Part shown: piece after piece, positions 7,068-12,928 of the stretch
Numbering within the stretch: the first letter of the stretch is position 1
How the letters are laid out: every line of letters starts with the position of its first letter
NCBI GenBank assembly: GCA_002169475.2
Contig: NHKK02000043.1
Coordinates: 1 to 12,928 of the forward strand
Origin: Candidatus Pelagibacter sp. TMED239
Lineage (GTDB): Bacteria > Pseudomonadota > Alphaproteobacteria > Pelagibacterales > Pelagibacteraceae
Length of the DNA stretch: 12,928 bases
Reading direction: 5' to 3'
The notes under the pieces: model-generated
Told to the model about the DNA's origin: nothing
Databases searched by the model: none
Seen by the model: only the letters and a program-made list of their open reading frames with translations
Position numbers and translations under genes: made by a program

Positions 7068-8239
7068 TTAATAAACTTTAGAGATTTTTTTAAATCTTGA
7101 ATTAAATCATTTGGATCCTCTAGTCCAATATGTAGTCTCACTAAATGTTCATCATTTTTTAAATTAAGATACTTTCTTTTTCCTTTTTCTTTTGATTGTT
7201 GGTGAAGAGCTAAGCTTTCAAAGCCTCCCCAACTATATCCATAGCCAAATAATTTTAAAGAATTAACAAATTTATCTACTGATTTTTTATTTTTTGATTT
7301 TATTTTTAAACCCATTAATCCAGATGCGCCTGAATAATACTTTTTCCACATTTTAAAATTAAATGAATTTTTTTTATATGGATACAAAAGTTTAATATTT
7401 TTAAATTTTGACAAGAATGCTGCAATTTTTTTTGCATTTTCTTCATGTCTATCTAATCTTACATCCAGCGTTCTAAGTCCCCTGGTAATTAAATATGCAT
7501 CATCAGGGCTTAATCTTAAACCAGTTATTTTTTGACTTTTTTCGACTAATTTAAATATTTTTTTGTTTACTGCAAGACTTCCTCCCATAACATCAGAATG
7601 ACCAGAATAATATTTTGTTGCTGAAATAATTGACATATCAAAACCTAATTTAATTGGTTTAAAAAAATAAGGTGTAGCCCATGTATTATCAATAGCAGTG
7701 AAAATTTTATTTTTTTTTGCAATTGAAATAATTCTTGATAAGTCTTGAAATTCAAAAGTATTACTTCCTGGGTTTTCTACAAAAATTAATTTTGTTTTTT
7801 TATTAATTTTTTTTTTTAAAGAAGCTAAATCATTTGGATCATAGAATACTGTTGAAACACCAAATTCTTTAAGATAATCTTCTGTTAACAGCCTTGTTGG
7901 ACTATAAACAGGATCTGCCACTAAGATTTCATCACCAGGTCTAACAACGCTAAATATTGCTAAAAAAACAGAGCCAAAGCCTGTAGGTGTTAGAAAAACA
8001 TGATATGATTCCTCTAATTTACTTAAAATTTTCTGTAAAATATGTGTAGTAGAAGTTCCTTGTCTTCCATAATCAAAATGACCTCCTGTTGGATTTTTTT
8101 TATATTTATTTTGTGTTTTTCTAATATCCTTCATTGATTTAAAAATAATCGTTGATGCCCTAACTATGGGAGGATTGACAGATTGGTTATGAAAATCTTT
8201 AGCTGTATGTTTTAAAAAAGTTTTAAAAGTATTACTCAT
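7064..8239 (-). CDS. metC: Cystathionine beta-lyase-like PLP enzyme
   Basis: This is a 391-residue member of the Cys/Met-metabolism PLP family. Features: FDYGRQGTSTTHILQKIL (55-72), the substrate and cofactor region near the N-terminus; TPTGFGSVFLA (84-94), the cofactor phosphate loop; VENPGSNTFEF (154-164); the PLP-contacting AIDNTWATPY (182-191); and the Schiff-base Lys209 in SATKYYSGHSD (206-216). SRGLRTL-like ITRGLRTLDVRLDRH and the C-terminal SWGGFESL are typical of cystathionine beta-lyases, which cleave cystathionine to homocysteine for methionine synthesis. Gamma-synthase or gamma-lyase activity is possible in this family. I place the start at 8237-8239 (MSNTFKTF); the longer open frame to 8335 would overlap the divergent microprotein and its promoter. 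It is the first gene of the - strand operon with the MFS transporter. Confidence 0.87.
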   Translation of the reverse strand: MSNTFKTFLKHTAKDFHNQSVNPPIVRASTIIFKSMKDIRKTQNKYKKNPTGGHFDYGRQGTSTTHILQKILSKLEESYHVFLTPTGFGSVFLAIFSVVRPGDEILVADPVYSPTRLLTEDYLKEFGVSTVFYDPNDLASLKKKINKKTKLIFVENPGSNTFEFQDLSRIISIAKKNKIFTAIDNTWATPYFFKPIKLGFDMSIISATKYYSGHSDVMGGSLAVNKKIFKLVEKSQKITGLRLSPDDAYLITRGLRTLDVRLDRHEENAKKIAAFLSKFKNIKLLYPYKKNSFNFKMWKKYYSGASGLMGLKIKSKNKKSVDKFVNSLKLFGYGYSWGGFESLALHQQSKEKGKRKYLNLKNDEHLVRLHIGLEDPNDLIQDLKKSLKFIK

Positions 8240-8246
8240 AAAAAAA

Positions 8247-8275
8247 TTGATATGTTTTGGGGAGAATGCTATATC
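8247..8275 (+). promoter_or_regulatory. Sigma-70-like promoter for the microprotein gene
   Basis: TTGATA (8247-8252) is followed by a 17-base spacer and TATATC (8270-8275), with TG at 8267-8268 giving an extended -10. Transcription would start near 8282, about 33 bases before ATG 8315. The site lies in the 75-base divergent gap between metC and the microprotein gene. Motif matching by eye only. Confidence 0.4.
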
Positions 8276-8302
8276 CGCTATATAAGTCAATAAAATAATA
8301 GC

Positions 8303-8310
8303 AGAAAGGA
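8303..8310 (+). promoter_or_regulatory. Strong Shine-Dalgarno of the microprotein gene
   Basis: AGAAAGGA ends four bases before ATG 8315. This purine-rich core is much better than at most starts here and is the main evidence that the short frame is translated. Confidence 0.6.
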
Positions 8311-8314
8311 ATTC

Positions 8315-8398
8315 ATGGGATATCCAAAAAAGCATAGGGGTCGTAGAAAAATGGGCTCTAAAAAAAGAAGAGCTAGAAAAAAAAATAAAAAAAAATAA
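8315..8398 (+). CDS. 27-residue highly basic microprotein
   Basis: This short frame begins MGYPKKHRGRR, continues KMGSKKRRARKK and ends NKKK before TAA. Sixteen of 27 residues are lysine or arginine, there is one histidine, and no acidic residue. It has its own promoter-like sequence and a strong ribosome binding site, and is divergent from metC. The composition resembles very small ribosome-associated proteins that thread through rRNA, but the order does not match bTHX or bL36, which I would recognise. RNA or DNA binding is inferred from charge alone. A terminator-like hairpin lies about 30 bases after its stop. It could be a chance frame in A-rich DNA, but codons such as CAT, CGT, GGC, TCT and GCT are not A-run products. 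Confidence 0.6.
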   Translation: MGYPKKHRGRRKMGSKKRRARKKNKKK

Positions 8399-8407
8399 TT
8401 CAATTAA

Positions 8408-9094
8408 ATGAAAGATATAAAAAAAGTAAAATCCATTTCGATATGGATTTTTTTAATCCCATTTCTTGCTTTAAATATATGCCTTATACTTATTACTCAA
8501 TTTCACAGTATATTTCCAAATCAAGAAGATGTACTTTTAAATACAATTCCTTATATCGACGGTGGCGCTTCTATAAGCAGAACTGCAAGAGTTTTTCCAA
8601 CTTATCTTGTATTTAAACCAGCAATGTTTCTTACATCATATCTTTTAATCAAATATTGGATTTATAATAAAAACATAATCTTAAACTTTGACCAAAAAAA
8701 TAAATATGTAAATAAAATTGTATTTTTTGGTATTGGTTCAGCTATTCTTTTAACAATACATTCAATTTTTTTAGGTATTAAGTTTGATTATGACTTGTAT
8801 AAATTATTCAGAAGAGTTGTAATGTTACTATTTATAATTTTTGAAATTGTAGCACAAGCTTATTTGGTTTTTTCTTTGTATAAAATAAAAGATAAATTGG
8901 AAAGAATAATTAATTTTAACTATTTAAAACTTAAAAGAATATTGGTAACAACTTTGATAATCATTGCTATTCTATCAATTCCAATAGTATCGCAGTCTGG
9001 TTATAAGCATTTTAAACATGCCCTTGAATGGGATTATTTTTTAGGTGTAATAAGTTTTTACTTATTAACATTTATGATGTGGAAAAAAAAATAA
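8408..9094 (+). CDS. Six-helix membrane protein, possibly Frag1/DRAM/Sfk1-like
   Basis: This is a 228-residue integral membrane protein with hydrophobic segments at about 10-31, 66-84, 102-122, 136-157, 176-196 and 209-224. Between helices 1 and 2 lies NTIPYIDGGASISRTARVFP, resembling the P-x-I-S-x-x-G loop of the Frag1/DRAM/Sfk1 family, and the C-terminus carries EWDYFLGVISFYLLTFMMW, also reminiscent of that family. No catalytic motif is evident and I do not assign a function. It starts 10 bases after the microprotein stop with no clear ribosome binding site, so it may depend on read-through past a hairpin inside its own first codons. It converges on mnmA with only three bases between the stop codons. 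Confidence 0.7.
   Translation: MKDIKKVKSISIWIFLIPFLALNICLILITQFHSIFPNQEDVLLNTIPYIDGGASISRTARVFPTYLVFKPAMFLTSYLLIKYWIYNKNIILNFDQKNKYVNKIVFFGIGSAILLTIHSIFLGIKFDYDLYKLFRRVVMLLFIIFEIVAQAYLVFSLYKIKDKLERIINFNYLKLKRILVTTLIIIAILSIPIVSQSGYKHFKHALEWDYFLGVISFYLLTFMMWKKK
8428..8454 (+). terminator. Terminator-like hairpin inside the start of the next gene
   Basis: Bases 8428-8436 pair with 8443-8451 in a perfect nine-base stem (AAAATCCAT / ATGGATTTT) around a six-base loop TTCGAT, and the T-run goes on to 8454. The stem has only two G-C pairs. It lies 30 bases after the microprotein stop but within codons 7-16 of the membrane protein gene, so it could end the microprotein transcript or attenuate the downstream gene. 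Confidence 0.4.
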
Positions 9095-9097
9095 ATA

Positions 9098-10213
9098 TTA
9101 TTTGGTAATCCAGCCACCACCTAAAACTTTATAACCATAATTATCCTTGGAATAAAAAACACATGCTTGTCCAGGAGAAATTCCATATTCGTCTTCCAAA
9201 AGATTTAAGATAGTTCGATCTTTTTTAAAATTTAATTTTGATTTAAGAAGTTTTCCAGTAGATCTTACTTTTACAAATATTTCTTTATTAAATATTTTCT
9301 TATCTGCGAGTAAATTTAAATCTTTTAAAAATATTTCTTTCTTTAGTAATTGCTGTTTACTACCGACTATAATTTCATTTTTTTTTGCATTAATATCAAT
9401 AACATAATAAGGATCTTTTGAAGCAATTTTTATTCCTTTTCTTTGTCCGATTGTAAAATTAACTATACCTTCGTGAATTCCCAAAATCTCACCTTTTGAA
9501 TTTTTTATATTTCCCTTAATAAATACCTCGGGTCTGAACTTTTCTATAACAGACACATAATCACCATTAGGAACAAAACAAATATCCTGGCTATCAGGTT
9601 TTTCAGCTACATTTAAATTTAATTTTTTTGCAATATCCCTTGTTTGGGATTTTAGATAATTGCCCAATGGAAATCTTAGGTAGTCAAGTTGCTCTCTTGT
9701 TGTATTGAATAAAAAATAGCTTTGATCACGATTTTCGTCAACAGCTCTATACATTTCAGTTTTATTATTACTTGTAACACTTTTTACATAATGACCTGTT
9801 ACTAAAGCATCAGCATTCAATTTTTTGGCTTCTTGAAATAAATCATTAAATTTAACAGTTTTATTGCACTGAACACATGGAATTGGTGTTTCTCCTCTAA
9901 CATAACTTTCAACAAAATTATCGATTACACCTAACTTAAATTTATTTTGATAATATAAAACCTTGTGCTCTATATTTAATTTATTAGCTACTCTTTTTGC
10001 ATCCATAATATCTTGTCCTGAACAGCATACTTTGGAACGAGCAATTTCCTGATTTTCATCTGACAACTTTAAAGCAATTCCTATAACTTTATATCCTTCA
10101 CTCTTCATCATTCCTGCTACTGTAGAAGAGTCAACTCCACCAGACATTGCAACAACAACTGTTGTATCTTTTGGATCTTTTTTTATGCCAATAGAATTTT
10201 TTATAATATTCAT
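9098..10213 (-). CDS. mnmA: tRNA-specific 2-thiouridylase
   Basis: This is a 371-residue protein, the normal length for MnmA. It adds sulfur to uridine 34 of Lys, Glu and Gln tRNAs using ATP and relayed persulfide sulfur. The ATP-pyrophosphatase loop is SGGVDSS (24-30). Cys116 in [11 protein letters not shown] aligns with the first catalytic cysteine of E. coli MnmA, and Cys212 in [10 protein letters not shown] aligns with the second. Also visible are VTGHYVK (138-144), [11 protein letters not shown] (159-169), FTIGQRKGI and the C-terminal SPGQACVFY, all hallmarks of the family. The ATG is preceded by a TATAAT on the - strand about 25 bases upstream. Divergent from the DUF3553 gene. Assignment is secure. 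Confidence 0.96.
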   Translation of the reverse strand: MNIIKNSIGIKKDPKDTTVVVAMSGGVDSSTVAGMMKSEGYKVIGIALKLSDENQEIARSKVCCSGQDIMDAKRVANKLNIEHKVLYYQNKFKLGVIDNFVESYVRGETPIPCVQCNKTVKFNDLFQEAKKLNADALVTGHYVKSVTSNNKTEMYRAVDENRDQSYFLFNTTREQLDYLRFPLGNYLKSQTRDIAKKLNLNVAEKPDSQDICFVPNGDYVSVIEKFRPEVFIKGNIKNSKGEILGIHEGIVNFTIGQRKGIKIASKDPYYVIDINAKKNEIIVGSKQQLLKKEIFLKDLNLLADKKIFNKEIFVKVRSTGKLLKSKLNFKKDRTILNLLEDEYGISPGQACVFYSKDNYGYKVLGGGWITK

Positions 10214-10238
10214 ATTTATGGTATTTATACTGATTTAT

Positions 10239-10244
10239 ATTATA
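10239..10244 (-). promoter_or_regulatory. Possible -10 element for mnmA
   Basis: TATAAT on the - strand in the 42-base divergent gap between mnmA and the DUF3553 gene. I see no convincing -35 at the right distance, so this rests on the -10 alone in AT-rich DNA. Confidence 0.25.
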
Positions 10245-10255
10245 AGGTACATAAA

Positions 10256-10438
10256 ATGATTTTAGATTTCGAACCAGGTGACAAAGTAATCAATCCATCA
10301 AATAAAGATTGGGGAATTGGGCAAGTGCAATCAATAATTAATAATAAAATAACTGTAAATTTTCAAAATGTTGGAAAAAAAGTAATTATTGCTGAAAATA
10401 TTGAATTAGAAAAATACATAAATAATGGTAGAGAATAA
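10256..10438 (+). CDS. DUF3553 family small protein
   Basis: This is a 60-residue protein matching the pattern of DUF3553, a small conserved alphaproteobacterial domain: FEPGDKVINP near the start, then DWGIGQVQSI, and KITVNFQNVGKKVI. The arrangement suggests a small beta-barrel resembling the SH3-like nucleic-acid or protein-binding domains of CarD/PcrA-tail type; that comparison is inference and the function is unknown. AAGG at 10244-10247 gives a ribosome binding site eight bases before the ATG. The gene end overlaps the start of cysQ by 14 bases, indicating coupled translation. Confidence 0.82.
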   Translation: MILDFEPGDKVINPSNKDWGIGQVQSIINNKITVNFQNVGKKVIIAENIELEKYINNGRE

Positions 10439-11198
10439 AAAAAAAGAAATTGTAAATAATTTAATATCTTGTTTTCTGCAAGCTGGTAAAATTTCACTTG
10501 AATTAAGAAAAAAAGGATTAAAAAAAAAAATAAAAGATGACAACACACCGGTCACCAATGGTGACATTGAAGTAAATAATTTAATATCTGAAAAAATTAA
10601 GAAATTAACACCTGACATACCAATTATTTCAGAAGAATCTCCGGCAAATAAAAATAGTAACGATTTAAAAACTTTTTGGTTAATTGATCCAATTGATGGA
10701 ACATACGATTATATAAATAATAGAGATGAATTTACAATTAATGCAGGATTAATTGTGGATAATAGACCTGAGGCTGGTATCATTTTTGCACCTGCTAAAA
10801 AAAGACTTTTTTATACTTATGAAGAAGGTAAATGCTTTGAAATATCACATGATAAAGAAAAAAAACTTAGTTGTGATAAACAAACAAAAAAAGGTGAAGT
10901 CAAAGCTGTAGCTTATTCTGAACAACTTAAACCTATTATTCAAGATTGGCACAAAAAATTCAATGTAACTATCCATAACAAAATGAAAAGTTCATTGAAA
11001 TTTTGTGTTGTTGCGTCTGGTGAATATGATTTATATATAAGTGAACCTAGAGCTAGTGAGTGGGATATAGCAGCAGGTCATGCAATAGTCAAAAATGCAG
11101 GTGGTTTGATAACTGACTTTGATAATAATGAAATCTTATATGGAAAAAAAGATTTTAAGAATCCGAGTATAATTTTAAAAAGATCTAAACTTCTTTAA
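10425..11198 (+). CDS. cysQ: 3'(2'),5'-bisphosphate nucleotidase, CysQ-like
   Basis: This is a 257-residue member of the lithium-sensitive inositol monophosphatase superfamily. Metal ligands are visible as Glu70 in ISEES, Asp88 and Asp91 in WLIDPIDGT (85-93), and Asp214 in SEWDIAAGHA (211-220). The segment after the motif, TYDYINNRDEFTINAGLI, has the spacing of CysQ (DGTxxxI...EFTxNxALI) rather than of SuhB. CysQ hydrolyses PAP to AMP, protecting the cell from a by-product of PAPS use. PIP or inositol phosphates are possible alternative substrates. It overlaps the DUF3553 gene by 14 bases upstream and a small membrane protein gene by one base downstream, so the three form a likely operon. There is a long A-run at 10519-10531. 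Confidence 0.87.
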   Translation: MVENKKKEIVNNLISCFLQAGKISLELRKKGLKKKIKDDNTPVTNGDIEVNNLISEKIKKLTPDIPIISEESPANKNSNDLKTFWLIDPIDGTYDYINNRDEFTINAGLIVDNRPEAGIIFAPAKKRLFYTYEEGKCFEISHDKEKKLSCDKQTKKGEVKAVAYSEQLKPIIQDWHKKFNVTIHNKMKSSLKFCVVASGEYDLYISEPRASEWDIAAGHAIVKNAGGLITDFDNNEILYGKKDFKNPSIILKRSKLL

Positions 11199-11341
11199 TG
11201 AGTGAACAATTAAAAATAATACTAATAATTATTGTTTCTGTATCAATATTTGGTCTTTTAATTTTTGTTTTTGTAAAGAATTATATTAAAAATAAAATTA
11301 ATTATTACCTTAATGAAAAAAATAAAAAAAAATTAAAGTAA
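11198..11341 (+). CDS. 47-residue single-helix membrane protein
   Basis: This short frame starts at the A of the cysQ stop codon (TAATG, 11196-11200). It reads MSEQLKIILIIIVSVSIFGL, continues with about six more hydrophobic residues, and ends in a lysine/asparagine-rich tail. One transmembrane helix is evident at about 7-26, with the charged C-terminus probably in the cytoplasm. I do not recognise a family. Translational coupling to cysQ and a clean hydrophobic-then-basic layout support it being real; AT-rich DNA can generate such frames by chance. Its last nine bases overlap the end of recX on the other strand. Confidence 0.5.
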   Translation: MSEQLKIILIIIVSVSIFGLLIFVFVKNYIKNKINYYLNEKNKKKLK

Positions 11342-11896
11342 ATTAATTATTTTTAAGTAATCATTTTTTTCTAATTCCATAACCTTTTTTGAAGTTTCAA
11401 AATCAAATCCTGATCTAGCTAATATGCCGATATCTTTTTTATAAAATAAAGGCCTATTATTCTCATCTCTTGCAGGTCCTATTCTTTTTTTTTTACATAT
11501 TTTAATTGCTGAAAAAAAATCTTGATCCTTATTATTTTCTTTTATATCGTCTAAAGTACTTTTAATGTATTTATCATTTACTCCTTTTGATAATAAATAA
11601 TTTCTAATTTTGTTTATTGAGCTACCTCTTTGAATTAAACTTTTAGCTTTTGACTTTGAATAAAATTTATCATTTATAAATTTTGTTTTTTCTAAGTCCT
11701 CTAAAACTACATTTATAAGATCTGTGATATTCGATTTATTAACATTTGTAATTTTGACTTTAAGATATTTTTTTAGCAAATATGTCTTTAATTGTTGTTT
11801 GGATGGAGCATACTTTTCAATATAGGCAAAAGAAAAATTACGCATTTCCTCAACGGTTGCTTCTAGATTTTTTTTTTTATTTTTTATAGGAATCAT
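11333..11896 (-). CDS. recX: RecX family regulator of RecA
   Basis: This is a protein of about 187 residues resembling RecX, which binds and restrains RecA filaments in the cytoplasm. The family is built of three-helix repeats. Visible here are AYIEKYAPSKQQLKTYLLKKYL near the N-terminus, FINDKFYSKSKAKSLIQRG in the middle, and INKIRNYLLSKGVNDKYI, the typical RecX repeat core (L..KG). A C-terminal GFDFETSKKVMEL completes the third repeat. I use the ATG at 11894-11896 (MIPIKNKKK); the open frame continues to an ATG at 11962, but that would overlap the divergent membrane protein gene. recA is not in the window. It converges with the small membrane protein gene, overlapping it by nine bases. Confidence 0.75.
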   Translation of the reverse strand: MIPIKNKKKNLEATVEEMRNFSFAYIEKYAPSKQQLKTYLLKKYLKVKITNVNKSNITDLINVVLEDLEKTKFINDKFYSKSKAKSLIQRGSSINKIRNYLLSKGVNDKYIKSTLDDIKENNKDQDFFSAIKICKKKRIGPARDENNRPLFYKKDIGILARSGFDFETSKKVMELEKNDYLKIINLL

Positions 11897-11908
11897 TAAT
11901 TCTTGTAA

Positions 11909-11914
11909 TATAAT
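11909..11914 (+). promoter_or_regulatory. Possible -10 element for the ABA4-like gene
   Basis: TATAAT on the + strand between recX and the ABA4-like gene. Transcription from it would begin near 11921, giving a 40-base leader to ATG 11961 but almost none to ATG 11925. No clear -35 is seen. Confidence 0.28.
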
Positions 11915-11924
11915 ACATTTTCTT

Positions 11925-12398
11925 ATGCCCGAACAAATTTCTACATTCTTTACAATTGACATGATCTATTTATGGTTGAACATTGGTGTAATTCCATTCT
12001 GGCTTATTTTAATGTTTTTTCCAAATTCAAAAGTTTGTGGTGTTTTTGTTAGCTCAATTTTTCCAATTTTTACATTAAGTATAATCTATTTATATTTAAT
12101 TTATTATTTTTTTATTTCTGGATACAATTTTGAACAAAATTTTAGTTTGTACTTAGGTTTGGATTCTTTGACAGATTTATTCAGCGAAAGAGCTTTTTTA
12201 ATAATTTTTTGGACACACTTTCTTTCAATTAATTTATTTTGTGGTTCATGGATAGTAAGTGATAGTCGGCAATTTTCTATGAATAAAATTATTATTTTTA
12301 TACCTCTTGTTATAACTTACTTTACAGGACCCTTAGGAATTTTTATTTATTGGTTAATTAGAATATTTTACGCAAAAAAAATTTCTCTTTATAATTAA
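11925..12398 (+). CDS. ABA4-like (DUF4281) membrane protein
   Basis: This is a membrane protein of 157 residues from the first ATG, or 145 from ATG 11961. Hydrophobic segments lie at about 14-32, 38-64, 90-111 and 122-147. The signature LGLDSLTDLFSERAFLIIFW (77-96), then WTHFLSINLFCGSWIVSDS and TYFTGPLGIFIYWLIRIFY match the ABA4-like family. The plant member, ABA4, is needed for neoxanthin formation; the role of bacterial homologues is unsettled, and no carotenoid gene lies in this window. The 11961 start is perhaps better because the family begins shortly before the first helix and a TATAAT lies at 11909-11914; neither start has a good ribosome binding site. The stop overlaps the rhodanese gene end by four bases. 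Confidence 0.78.
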   Translation: MPEQISTFFTIDMIYLWLNIGVIPFWLILMFFPNSKVCGVFVSSIFPIFTLSIIYLYLIYYFFISGYNFEQNFSLYLGLDSLTDLFSERAFLIIFWTHFLSINLFCGSWIVSDSRQFSMNKIIIFIPLVITYFTGPLGIFIYWLIRIFYAKKISLYN

Positions 12399-12781
12399 GA
12401 TTTAATTTTAAAACCTTTTTGCACCATTAAGCCAAAACCACCTTCTATGTGGGAAACATTTTTAAATCCCATTTCCATAAGTGTTTTGGCTGCTAATGCG
12501 GATCTACCTCCAGCTGCACAAAATAATACAGTTTCTTTATTTAAATCTATTTGATTATTTTGAACATAAGCACTTTCTGGATGAATAGAAAATTCCAACA
12601 AACCTCTTGGTATGTGAAAAGAGTTTTCAATTGTACCAAGTTTTTGTAGTTCAGCACCATCTCTAATATCAATTAAATTGCATTTATTTTCCCCATCTAA
12701 TTTCATTGCTTCCTCAGGTGTAATAGTTTTTACCTCATTTAAAGCCTCAGAAACTAGAGTTTGTGGTGATTTGATTGTCAT
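12395..12781 (-). CDS. Rhodanese-domain sulfurtransferase-like protein
   Basis: This is a 128-residue single-domain rhodanese. LIDIRDGAEL (36-45) is the conserved strand-plus-turn near the N-terminus, FHIPRG (55-60) follows, and the active-site loop is C88-A-A-G-G-R-S94, which keeps the persulfide-forming cysteine and the arginine. The C-terminal NVSHIEGGFGLMVQKGF matches the family end (hIeGG...W), with W replaced. It probably carries sulfane sulfur in the cytoplasm, since there is no signal peptide; acceptor unknown. It converges with the ABA4-like gene and is divergent from the next gene across a 32-base gap. Confidence 0.88.
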   Translation of the reverse strand: MTIKSPQTLVSEALNEVKTITPEEAMKLDGENKCNLIDIRDGAELQKLGTIENSFHIPRGLLEFSIHPESAYVQNNQIDLNKETVLFCAAGGRSALAAKTLMEMGFKNVSHIEGGFGLMVQKGFKIKS

Positions 12782-12813
12782 AATAATATAAATAAAATAT
12801 CATAAACAAAATA

Positions 12814-12928
12814 ATGAAAAAAAGCATCATAAAAAAATTATTTATAAAACTATGCAAACTTACAGGTTATGAAATAATAGATCAAAATAATTTTACATCA
12901 CCAACACTTGATAAAAAACTTAATGAAG
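12814..12928 (+). CDS. Unidentified protein, N-terminal fragment
   Basis: An open frame of 38 codons runs off the right edge. It begins MKKSIIKKLFIKLCKLTGYE and goes on to IIDQNNF, SPTLDKKLNE. The start is lysine-rich with a short amphipathic helix, not a signal peptide. I do not recognise the family from this much; too little is present to assign function. The ATG lies 32 bases from the divergent rhodanese gene. Confidence 0.55.
   Translation, partial: MKKSIIKKLFIKLCKLTGYEIIDQNNFTSPTLDKKLNE

Noticed and set aside
8240..8335. N-terminal extension of the cystathionine lyase to 8335
   Set aside because: The 32 extra residues do not resemble the family start and would run through the divergent promoter and microprotein.
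1..12928. CRISPR arrays, tRNA or rRNA genes, insertion sequences
   Set aside because: No regularly spaced repeats, cloverleaf-like gaps, rRNA-like blocks or transposase motifs were seen; nearly every base is in a gene.

Overview
The window is very AT-rich. Genes are packed with overlaps of a few bases, intergenic gaps are tiny, and the proteins are rich in lysine, asparagine and isoleucine. Together with an aprM-aprB-aprA cluster and a single-copy alphaproteobacterial gene set (DUF3553, CysQ, RecX, MnmA), this points to a streamlined marine alphaproteobacterium of the SAR11/Pelagibacter type. The organism assignment is inferred from gene content and composition, not from a marker gene search.

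Left part (1-4882, + strand): the 3' end of pabB, then pabA, pabC, a HIT-family hydrolase, and aprM, aprB and aprA (dissimilatory-type adenylylsulfate reductase with its membrane partner). aprA stops abruptly at about 498 residues, before the C-terminal part of the family.

Middle (4845-8239, - strand): the 5' part of pabB, an MFS transporter and a cystathionine beta-lyase-like PLP enzyme. Bases 1-91 and the reverse complement of 4845-4935 are identical. The two pabB pieces join in frame across this repeat into one PabB of about 404 residues. The original order was therefore very probably metC - MFS - pabB - pabA - pabC - HIT - aprM - aprB - aprA, all in one direction. The present arrangement is a fold-back junction between aprA and pabB, most likely an amplification or assembly chimera. 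A real 4.75 kb inversion is the less likely alternative.

Right part (8240-12928): a strong-looking promoter and ribosome binding site drive a 27-residue, extremely basic microprotein. It is followed by a six-helix membrane protein whose first codons carry a terminator-like hairpin. Next come mnmA (tRNA 2-thiouridylase, - strand), a DUF3553 protein, cysQ, a 47-residue single-helix membrane protein, recX (- strand), an ABA4-like (DUF4281) membrane protein, a rhodanese-domain protein (- strand) and the first 38 codons of an unidentified gene running off the end.

Functionally, the left and middle parts hold 4-aminobenzoate (folate) synthesis, and sulfur functions recur throughout: sulfite/APS conversion, cystathionine cleavage, tRNA thiolation, PAP hydrolysis and a rhodanese. 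I see no CRISPR array, tRNA, rRNA, transposase or integrase. No stretch over 300 bases lacks a gene; the longest gap is about 96 bases (1961-2056).
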